From Selaginella moellendorffii (taxonomy: Eukaryota > Streptophyta > Lycopodiopsida > Selaginellales > Selaginellaceae): a DNA stretch of 64,000 nucleotides. The notes below the pieces were generated by a model. That model ran no database searches and was not told the DNA's origin. It saw only the letters and a list, made by a program, of their open reading frames with translations. Positions 56,267 through 64,000 of the stretch are shown here, piece by piece; positions within the stretch are counted from its first letter, which is position 1; each line of letters starts with the position of its first letter. The position numbers and the translations under genes were made by a program. The stretch lies in contig NW_003314290.1 of NCBI RefSeq assembly GCF_000143415.4, forward strand, positions 363,470 through 427,469, in the 5' to 3' direction.

Positions 56267-58441
56267 CTAGAAGAACAGTGGGGATAAATACCTGAAGGAC
56301 AGAATAGCGCTGGGTACAAATGCGACGACTCCAAGAGCAACTCCCATCCCAACGATGCCGCCGAAGCCATCGTCGCCACCCCGTGAAAAACTTTGTGGCG
56401 TGGCATCAACCGGGGCGGCACAGCCCGGGACCTCGAGATGGTTGCACAGGCGGGGATTTCCATCGAGGATAAAAGTTCCAGTCTGGGGGCCCTGGGGAAC
56501 GATTCCAGACAGGTTGTTATACGAGACGTTGAGCCGGGTGAGAGTGCCGAGACTCGCAAAGCCGCCCGGAATGCCACCTTGGAGGAGATTGTGCGACATG
56601 TCGACCGTGTCCAGAGTCGGGATGGTTCCAAAGCCTGTCGGGATTTCTCCTGTGAGAGAATTGTAGGCGAGACCAAGGACTATAAGATCCTCCATCCTGC
56701 CAAGTTCAAGCGGTATCTCTCCAGTGAGGTTGTTGTTCGAGACGTCCAAGTAAATGGGGCTGCTGAGATCGAGAGTAACCGGGGGAAAGAAACCGACGTG
56801 AGCATCACACCTGGTTCTCGCGGCAAGCAATGCTTCAAAATCCTCCAGCGCAATTCCCTGGACTCCGAAAACTCCACTCGCTCCAGTGCAGGTTGGAAGA
56901 GCCAGCGCCGGTGTCACGTACCTCAACTCTCCCAAGTTTCTCTCTACTCGAGGTACCAGTGTCAGGACGCTACTCGAGCTTTTGCCGATGCGAGCAGGGA
57001 TATTTCCACTCAGCAAGTTGCCGGCAAAGTCTATCACCAGCAAATTCTCGCACTGCTCGAGCTCTGATGGAATCTCTCCTTGCAGGCGATTGTCTCTTAG
57101 CTGGAGTATGGTCATCCTGTGGAGGCGTCCCAGCGCAGCAGGTATCTCACCACTAAGCCTGTTGTTGCTCAAGCTCAACCATTGCAGGTCTTGCAGGTCG
57201 GAGAGCTGTGATGGAACCTCTCCCTCGAAACGATTGAAACTCAGCATCAAGTTGACCAGGTTTTTGCATTTTGCCAAAGCGGATGGTATTTGTCCTTCGA
57301 AGCTATTCGCCCAGAGGATCAGGTGCCTGAGCTGCGGATGGTTTTCGCATAGGCTGCTGGGGAGTTCTCCGGCAAGCGTGTTGAAGCTCACGTCCAGCAT
57401 CTTCAAACTAGCACACCTTTGGAGGGAGGCAAACACATTGTGCTCACCATCCAGGCGATTGTTCTGTAGGAGCAAACTTTCCAGGCTTGAGTTGGAGCTG
57501 CAAAGCTGCTGGTTTCCTATGGTGGTGAGATTGTTGGAGCTGAGATCCATGTACCTCGTGAGCACTCCAATATGCGCTGGAACCTCACCCGTGAATTTGT
57601 TGTAGGCGGCATCGATCCTCTCAACGACGGGAAAGAAGCTGCTCAAGCTGGAGTTGTGCGAGCGCTGGCTTGCTCCAAACAGCGAGAAGAAATCCCCGGA
57701 GAAGGCGTTGCGAGCGATAGCGAGAACTTTCAGTGAGGTACATCTGCTTTCGGGAGCGAATAACTCTCCCGATATCTGGTTGAACGAGATGTTGATACTA
57801 ATCAGGTTTTTGCAGCCGGGGAAAACGATCTGAGAGAGATTGTTGCTGGACAGGAAGACCTTTTGAAGATCAACGCAAGTGGAGAGGATCCTGGGAGGAA
57901 ACTCGCCGACGAGCCGGTTGTTTGAGACGTCCAAGAGCGTCAAGTTGCAAGACCTCTCCCGGGAGAAGAGGGGCAAGGCAAGCATATCATCGCCAGTGAG
58001 CTCGTTGGAAGAAAGGTTGAGAGCTCTGATCGTCCCGCCGCAGTTCTCGAGGATCTGAAGCAGAAGATTATCATCGCCAGTGAGCTTGTTTTGAGACAAG
58101 TCGAGAGCTTCCAGGTTGCAACCTCGTAGCGAACGATTGGTGGACGACCCGGTGAAATTGCTCTGAGAGATGTGGAGCTTCTCTAGATGGGACAGGTCTT
58201 GGATCGCATCCAGCAGAGCAGGCCTGGGCAGTGATAGTGACTGAAGATCAAGTCCAGTGATCCGGCCCGAGCTGGAGCAGTTGACTCCATGCCAGTGACA
58301 CGAATCTACGGCAGAACTCGTGTTCCAGGTACTGAGTGTGGATAATGGATCGCTCACCTGGTTCTTAAAGCTCAAGAGCGTTGCACGATCTTCGCCTTTT
58401 GCAGCTGCCAGTGACAGAAGCACGAGAATTGCGAGCAACAT
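56267..58441 (-). CDS. LRR receptor-like protein without kinase (RLP), intact copy
   Basis: 724 aa from the ATG at 58441; the frame is open further upstream, but this Met starts the signal peptide MLLAILVLLSLAAA and is the start conserved in the second copy. It has an LRR N-cap with SCHWHGVNC (Cys 48 and 55) and about 20 leucine-rich repeats with the plant LxGxIP pattern and many N-glycosylation sites. An island domain (about 495-560, RTRCDAHVGFF) is followed by four more LRRs. A C-terminal cap pair C666/C674, one membrane helix (about 692-715) and a tail of under ten residues complete it. The island four repeats from the end is the layout of BRI1/PSKR/PSY1R-type ectodomains. It lacks a kinase, so it would need a partner kinase to signal from the plasma membrane. 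A CAG/GTATTT near the 3' end could be a splice donor to a further exon, but no convincing continuation is seen. Confidence 0.9.
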   Translation of the reverse strand: MLLAILVLLSLAAAKGEDRATLLSFKNQVSDPLSTLSTWNTSSAVDSCHWHGVNCSSSGRITGLDLQSLSLPRPALLDAIQDLSHLEKLHISQSNFTGSSTNRSLRGCNLEALDLSQNKLTGDDNLLLQILENCGGTIRALNLSSNELTGDDMLALPLFSRERSCNLTLLDVSNNRLVGEFPPRILSTCVDLQKVFLSSNNLSQIVFPGCKNLISINISFNQISGELFAPESRCTSLKVLAIARNAFSGDFFSLFGASQRSHNSSLSSFFPVVERIDAAYNKFTGEVPAHIGVLTRYMDLSSNNLTTIGNQQLCSSNSSLESLLLQNNRLDGEHNVFASLQRCASLKMLDVSFNTLAGELPSSLCENHPQLRHLILWANSFEGQIPSALAKCKNLVNLMLSFNRFEGEVPSQLSDLQDLQWLSLSNNRLSGEIPAALGRLHRMTILQLRDNRLQGEIPSELEQCENLLVIDFAGNLLSGNIPARIGKSSSSVLTLVPRVERNLGELRYVTPALALPTCTGASGVFGVQGIALEDFEALLAARTRCDAHVGFFPPVTLDLSSPIYLDVSNNNLTGEIPLELGRMEDLIVLGLAYNSLTGEIPTGFGTIPTLDTVDMSHNLLQGGIPGGFASLGTLTRLNVSYNNLSGIVPQGPQTGTFILDGNPRLCNHLEVPGCAAPVDATPQSFSRGGDDGFGGIVGMGVALGVVAFVPSAILSFRYLSPLFF

Positions 58442-58578
58442 TCTCCCAAACAACCGAGTAAAGTGACTTGTGACCCCAGTGTCAAATTTGTTTCTTTTAT
58501 CAGCCACATCAATCATCATCGCTTTTGTTGAAGTCAAGGGTGACTGCTCGCGCTCATTCTCCGACGCGGAAGTCAAAA

Positions 58579-59194
58579 GGTGAAGTCATTTTTCTTTCAA
58601 AAGTCCGTGTTCCACTAGTTTGCAAGATCACAAATCAATAATTTGCTTTGCGCATAGATACATGCTTCGCCCCGCCTGCTATTAAGAAGAGGAGGATGTG
58701 GATCATATCCTCAATGTTCCTTGGAGAGCAGAGCAATGACAACATATGACTTACGAGGTATGTGCATTAGGTCTCGGGCGACAAGAGAGAAATCTTTTCA
58801 GGAGTTTCTCGTGCGACAAGAGAGAAATCTTTTCAGGAGTTTCTCGCGCTTGAAGAGAGGATGGGGTTCGCTAGCTCATGGATTACAAAGGTGTGGAAGT
58901 TTGGGCATGTTTGCTCGGGATGCCGAGCTCCAGTGTAATCTCTTTTTGGATTTTTCTTGGAGGGAATTTTGCAATAAGGAGGAAGAACTGCGCGAGTTCG
59001 ATTGCAGTCTCAAGTTCCACGTACATTGTATCAAGCAGTGCCCAATCTGCAAAGTCTGTGACAATCGCGGCATTCACAAGTTGATGGAATGCTAGACAAA
59101 CTTTTCCTTTTCGCATGGACCCAGAGCAGCCATGTGTGATGGGGCGATTTGCGAAGAGGGATAGTGGACACCATGATACGAATATGAACCTGAT
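58579..59194. other. Spacer between duplication units
   Basis: Open in places (for example 58721-59095 on the plus strand), but the frame is not kept in the second unit, so coding is doubtful. GCGACAAGAGAGAAATCTTT with its flanks is repeated in tandem at about 58777 and 58812. It presumably holds the promoter of the RLP gene, which is read leftward. Confidence 0.5.
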
Positions 59195-60475
59195 TTCTGA
59201 TTGCTTTTGTCAGATTCAGCAAACATGTCACGCCTCGTCAAAGAGTGGCTGCAAGAACTTGGAGCCGATGACCAAGGGTAACTCGAAGGAGTGCTTTGCT
59301 TCCAGTCACCTTTGCTCAACTCTACCAGGAAGATTTTTTGCACGCTTTATCCCGCCATGTTGCGACTTCGTGACGTGATAAAACCAGGTTCTATCATATT
59401 TTCTTACCGCAAGATCATGTTCATCCAGGTCACATCCTGTGACGGGACAATCGCTCTCGTGCAGTGTAAGATTGAACCGCCATGTCACCGACAGGCCTGA
59501 ATTTAGAAATGTCTGCAAGAAGCTGTCTTCAAGTTGGAGAGGACACGGTAATGCAAATGCCTTTGCTGGTTGCTCCTCCAGAGCCTGGTGCAGCTGCTTG
59601 CTTCCACGCAATTGGCTCCGTCTATCTAGCGCTGCTATCGTGAAAGTGTGCTATTTGGCATGCCGTACGTGGTAGTTTCTTCTGGAGGGGCTGATTCAAC
59701 AAACAATGATCACGGTACCATAGCATGCACTTTACATTTTTGGATCTGCTAACTCTGTTTGTTGTCCAGTCTTCGCAGCTCTTTGCCAAGAGTTGCACTC
59801 TTAAGGACACGGGCCTTCTCTGTAAGTCCGACATCGACATTGAAACTGGATGTCCTACTTCGTTCGTCTGTTTCTACATTCTGTTGCCATCACAAAATGG
59901 CTCTCTCCTGGCCAAGGTAAACATTTGTTTTCGTATCTATCTCCATAAACTACGTTTCCTACCTTAGAGAATTGCCACGTATGAGGAGCTGCTGCCTTTT
60001 CCTCCAGCCATGCGCACCGCAACAAGCGTGCCTGACGATGTGAGGGACATGGTCAGCTTGTTTTTATCCAAGGTAAAAGGAAGGGAAAGGAGCGGTACTT
60101 ATTTTGCGATTTCTTTAGATGGAAGCGCAATTATACGATCCATTGCAGCATGAACGAGGCTGCGACTCGAAGCTTCGCAACGTTGTAAGCGAAAGCTTGC
60201 AGTTTCGGTTAGTTTATAGGTTTTAGGCACACATACCTCACTTCGTTTTGAATTTCAGTTCGTCAGCTCTGGAAGAGATAAGCCTCAGACCAAATAAGCA
60301 GTTTGTAACTGCAACCGCGGTTCTGGCTCAGAGCGCTGAGCAACCAATTGGAAGGCTTCGGAAGAATCTTCATAACGTTCTTCCTAGGCAGCAAAATTCA
60401 ACAACACAAAAGCCATCATTGCCGCTCAACGCCTCACAAGTTTCCAAAGGAAGGTCGAGGAAGACAAAGTCGTGA
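59195..60475 (+). pseudogene. 5'-truncated, broken copy of the 544-aa gene
   Basis: Corresponds to exons 6-11 of the gene at 53820-55996. It lacks exons 1-5 and any start. A TAA follows soon after the conserved MSRLVKEWLQELG, the exon-7 region carries an inverted segment (59409-59514), and CTATCGTGAA replaces CTTAGTGAA, shifting the frame. The last exon (60259-60475) is nearly unchanged. Confidence 0.85.
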
Positions 60476-60746
60476 CAACGCAAGCGTCTAATAAGGTGTT
60501 GATATTACCATTTTATTCTTGCTACTTATTTCATGTTACAGGTCAACGTGAATAAAATACCGACCACGTAAGCTTGTAAGAATTTGTAGTCCTGCTTACG
60601 AGTGAAGCTTGCAGCCTCTGATACGTATCGACAGCGTTTTAACTGCAAGAGCTGAGAGCTATGCGGGCATACAGTGGCCGCCGTTAGGAGATTCCGACAA
60701 TGCCTGATTCACTCCATTGGAAGCACCCAATCTTTTTCGAAGGACT

Positions 60747-62920
60747 CTAGAAGAACAGTGGCGAGAAATACCTGAAGGACAGAATGGCGCTGGGTACAAA
60801 TGCGACGACTCCAAGAGCAACTCCCATCCCAACGATGCCGCCGAAGCCATCGTCGCCACCCCGTGAAAAACTTTGTGGCGTGGCATCAACCGGGGCGGCA
60901 CAGCCCGGGACCTCGAGATGGTTGCACAGGCGGGGATTTCCATCGAGGATAAAAGTTTCAGTCTGGGGGCCCTGGGGAACGATTCCAGACAGGTTGTTAT
61001 ACGAGACGTTGAGCCGGGTGAGAGTGCCAAGACTCGCAAAGCCGCCCGGAATGCCACCTTGGAGGAGATTGTGCGACATGTCGACCGTGTCCAGATTCCG
61101 GATGGTTCCAAAGCCTGTCGGGATTTCTCCTGTGAGAGAATTGTAGGCGAGACCAAGGACTATAAGATCCTCCATCCTGCCAAGTTCGAGCGGTATCTCT
61201 CCAGTGAGGTTGTTGTTCGAGACGTCCAAGTAAATGGGGCTGCTGAGATCGAGAGTAACCGGGGGAAAGAAACCGACGTGAGCATCACACCTGGTTCTCG
61301 CGGCAAGCAATGCTTCAAAATCCTCCAGCGCAATTCCCTGGACTCCGAAAACTCCACTCGCTCCAGTGCAGGATGGAAGATTCAGCGCCGGTATCACGAA
61401 CCTCAACTCTCCCAAGTTTCTCTCTACTTGAGGTACCAGTGTCAGGACGCTACTCGAGCTTTTGCCGATGCGAGCAGGGATTTTTCCACTCAGCAAGTTG
61501 CCGGCAAAGTCTATCACCAGCAAATTCTCGCACTGCTCGAGCTCCGATGGAATCTCTCCTTGCAGGCGATTGTCTCTTAGCTGGAGTATGGTCATCCTGT
61601 GGAGGCGTCCCAGCGCAGCAGGTATCTCACCACTAAGCCTGTTGTTGCTCAAGCTCAACCATTGCAGGTCTTGCAGGTCGGAGAGCTGTGATGGAACCTC
61701 TCCCTCGAAACGATTGAAACTCAGCATCAAGTTGACCAGGTTTTTGCATTTGGCCAAAGCGGATGGTATTTGTCCTTCGAAGCTATTCGCCCAGAGGATC
61801 AGGTGCCTGAGCTGCGGATGGTTTTCGCATAGGCTGCTGGGGAGTTCTCCGGCAAGCGTGTTGAAGCTCACGTCCAGCATCTTCAAACGAGCACACCTTT
61901 GGAGGGAGGCAAACACATTGTGCTCACCATCCAGGCGATTGTTCTGTAGTAGCAAACTTTCCAGGCTTGAGTTGGAGCTGCAAAGCTGCTGGTTTCCTAT
62001 GGTGGTGAGATTGTTGGAGCTGAGATCCATGTACCTCGTGAGCACTCCAATATGCGCTGGAACCTCACCCGTGAATTTGTTGTAGGCGGCATCGATCCTC
62101 TCAACGACGGGAAAGAAAGTGCTCAAGCTGGAGTTGTGCGAGCGCTGGCTTGCTCCAAACAGCGAGAAGAAATCCCCGGAGAAGGCGTTGCGAGCGATAG
62201 CGAGAACTTTCAGTGAGGTACATCTGCTTTCGGGAGCGAATAACTCTCCCGATATCTGGTTGAACGAGATGTTGATACTAATCAGGTTTTTGCAGCCGGG
62301 GAAAACGATCTGAGAGAGATTGTTGCTGGACAGGAAGACCTCTCGAAGATCAACGCAAGTGGAGAGGACCCTGTTAGGAAACTCGCCGACGAGCCGGTTG
62401 TTTGAGACGTCCAAGAGCGTCAAGTTGCAAGACTCTCCCGAGAGAAGAGGGGCAAGGCATGCATATTATCGCCAGTGAGCTCGTTGGAAGAAAGGTTGAG
62501 AGCTCGGATCGTCCCGCCGCAGCTCTCGAGGATCTCAAGCAGAAGATTATCATCGCCAGTGAGACTGTTTCGAGACAAGTCGAGAGCTTCCAGGTTGCAA
62601 CTTCGCAGCGAACGGTTGGTGGACGATCCGGTGAAATTGCTCTGAGAGATGTGGAGCTTCTCTAGATGGGACAGGTCTTGGATCGCATCGAGCAAAGCAG
62701 GCCTGGGCAGTGATAGTGACTGAAGATCAAGTCCAGTGATCCGGCCCGAGCTGGAGCAATTGACTCCATGCCAGTGACACGAATCTACACCAGAACTCGT
62801 GTTCCAGGTACCGAGTGTGGATAATGGATCGCTCACCTGGTTCTTGAAGCTCAAGAGCGTTGCACGATCTTCTTCTTTTGCAGCTGCCAGTGACAGAAGC
62901 ACGAGAATTGTGAGCAACAT
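60747..62920 (-). pseudogene. LRR receptor-like protein, second copy with a 1-nt frameshift
   Basis: Nearly identical to the gene at 56267-58441: same signal peptide, LRRs, island domain, membrane helix and tail. At about 62431-62437 the plus strand reads GACTCTCCCG where copy 1 has GACCTCTCCC, a loss of one base. This breaks the frame after LPLFSRE, about 165 residues from the start. The remaining 558 codons are open and otherwise well preserved. It is either a very young pseudogene or a base-call error. Confidence 0.85.
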
Positions 62921-63578
62921 TCTCCCTTCAGTCGAGTTTCGTGTTTAGGTTGCAACCGAGTGAAGTGACTGACCCCAGTCAAATTTGTTTCTTTTATCAG
63001 CCACATAATCCTCATCGCTTTTGGGTGACTGCTCGTGCTCAGCCAGTCAAAAAGTGAAGTCATTTTTTTTTTCAAAAGTCCGTGTTCCATTATTTTGCAA
63101 GATCACAAATGAATCATTTGCTTTGCCCATAGATACATGCTTTGTTAAGAAGAGAGGATGTGGATCATATCCTCTGGAGAGCAGATCTGCAATGACAACA
63201 TGACTTACGAGGTATGTGCATTAGTTCTCGTGCGACAAGAGAGAAATCTTTTCAGGAGCTTCTCGCGCTTGAAGAGAGGATGGGGTTCGTTAGCTCATGG
63301 ATTACAAAAGTGTGGCATGTTTGCACGGGATGCCGAGCTCCAGTGTAATCTCTTCTCGGAGTTTTCTTGGAGGGAATTTTGCAATAAGGAGGAAGAACTG
63401 GGCGAGTTCGATTGCAGTCTCACGTAGATTGTATCAAGCAGTGGCTTGGAGTGCCCAATCTGCAAAGTCTAACAATCGTGGCATTCAGAAATTGATGGAA
63501 TGCTAGACAATCTTTTCCATTTCGCATGGACCCTGTGATAGGGCGATTTGCGGGACAACATGAAACGAATATGAATCT

Positions 63579-63873
63579 CAGGGATTTTTCTCTCTCTGAG
63601 GTTTGTGTGTGATTACTACCTGGCTGCCACGGCAAAAGTTTTGCGACCAGTGGAAATAATTGTGAAATGTCCCTGCTAGCACCAAGTTGTAAGCTATCCC
63701 AATCGCGGACACGAATACGTCGACGTGACGAGAGATTCATGGCTGGGGAGAATGAGCGATCTCGCTTCCTCCACGCTAAAGGCAGGCGTGTCAGGCGAAT
63801 CTTTCCGAACATTGTGGAAGATCCTTTAAAAAATATATATTTGAGATTCCTTCTTCTTCTTTGCGTCCTGGCG
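63579..63873. other. Spacer / promoter region of the BAHD gene
   Basis: Unique sequence after the duplication. AAAAAATATATATTTG at about 63826-63841 is a TATA-like element roughly 40 bp before the start codon. No other feature is seen. Confidence 0.45.
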
Positions 63874-64000
63874 ATGGAGATCCACTCGCGGATGTGCGTG
63901 GCCAAGTCCGACGTCCCCGCCTCCGTCCCTCGCGTGGTGCTCCTCTCGCCGCTCGACCTCTTCCACACCAGCCAGATGCCCATCGTCCTCTTCTACGAGA
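63874..64000 (+). CDS. BAHD acyltransferase, N-terminal fragment (runs off the window)
   Basis: The first 42 codons from the ATG at 63874 include VPRVVLLSPLDLFHTSQ and PIVLFYE. This is the N-terminal BAHD pattern LSxLDxxxxxxxxPxVxFY, as in hydroxycinnamoyl-CoA shikimate transferases and related enzymes. BAHD enzymes move acyl groups from CoA thioesters to alcohols or amines in the cytosol. The catalytic HxxxD and DFGWG motifs lie beyond the window, so the substrate class cannot be given. The sharp rise in GC content at the ATG supports a coding start. Confidence 0.75.
   Translation, partial: MEIHSRMCVAKSDVPASVPRVVLLSPLDLFHTSQMPIVLFYE

Larger units (their letters stand above)
54663..59194. 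repeat. Tandem segmental duplication, unit 1
   Basis: This 4.5-kb unit holds exons 6-11 of the 544-aa gene and the first LRR receptor-like gene. It is repeated head to tail from 59195, with an offset near 4,480 bp across most of its length. The left border is set by TTTCTGATTGCTTTT at 54663 and 59195, the right by ACGAATATGAA near 59181 and 63567. Confidence 0.9.
59195..63578. repeat. Tandem segmental duplication, unit 2
   Basis: Second copy of 54663-59194, with small deletions, one micro-inversion and scattered substitutions. Intron sequences are preserved, so it arose at DNA level and not through retroposition. Confidence 0.9.

Noticed and set aside
56393-57605. Plus-strand ORFs of 224 and 239 residues opposite the LRR gene
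   Set aside because: They are antisense shadows of the leucine-rich repeats; the minus strand has the signal peptide, LRRs and membrane helix. The same holds at 60873-62085.
58721-59095. 124-residue plus-strand ORF as a gene
   Set aside because: The frame is not preserved in the second duplication unit and no domain is visible, so it is treated as spacer.
63420-63983. Minus-strand ORF of 187 residues
   Set aside because: It overlaps the BAHD start on the plus strand and duplicated spacer DNA, and shows no recognisable domain.

Overview
The window looks like nuclear DNA of a land plant. Coding genes have canonical GT-AG introns of about 38-62 nt. They include an LRR receptor-like protein, the start of a BAHD acyltransferase and a decayed PPR gene, and the spacers are full of LTR retrotransposons. 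Very short introns in a retrotransposon-rich setting fit a lycophyte such as Selaginella best. The organism is an inference; no marker gene settles it.

Region 1 (1-9.1 kb): one large gene (model 3078-8743, 11 exons, about 1,662 aa). It joins a ParB-like domain, basic and acidic low-complexity linkers, and a C-terminal FCP1/NLI-like HAD domain. The locus is studded with a roughly 22-bp palindrome (half-site ATGGCRTGNGG) upstream, in at least five introns, twice in an exon and downstream. I saw this palindrome nowhere else in the window. This is the best candidate for something undescribed.

Region 2 (10.3-20.0 kb and 25.6-50.9 kb): nested LTR retrotransposons. Family B has 1.6-2.1 kb LTRs carrying a 12-bp minisatellite and a roughly 4 kb internal region with no retroviral ORF, so it is a LARD-like non-autonomous element. 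Copies B1 to B5 are seen. Family A is a Ty3/gypsy chromovirus (gag, protease, RT, RNase H, integrase, chromodomain) with two short introns inside pol and one in-frame stop. Target-site duplications give the order: B3 (minus) received B2 (plus), and B2 received A. B1 sits inside a solo B LTR (B5). Families A and B share primer-binding site, polypurine tract, LTR motifs and a structured block with a T-arm-like hairpin, so A probably mobilises B.

Region 3 (20-25.6 kb): a Ty1/copia relic, then a two-exon gene for a 474-aa MACPF (perforin-like) protein on the minus strand, then a relic of a third LTR family (C).

Region 4 (51-64 kb): a PPR relic, an unresolved multi-exon locus, and an 11-exon gene for an unrecognised 544-aa protein. 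A tandem duplication of about 4.5 kb follows. Each unit carries the 3' part of the 544-aa gene and an LRR receptor-like protein gene. In the second unit the 544-aa copy is 5' truncated, has a small inversion and stops, and the receptor gene has a 1-nt frameshift. The window ends inside a BAHD acyltransferase gene.
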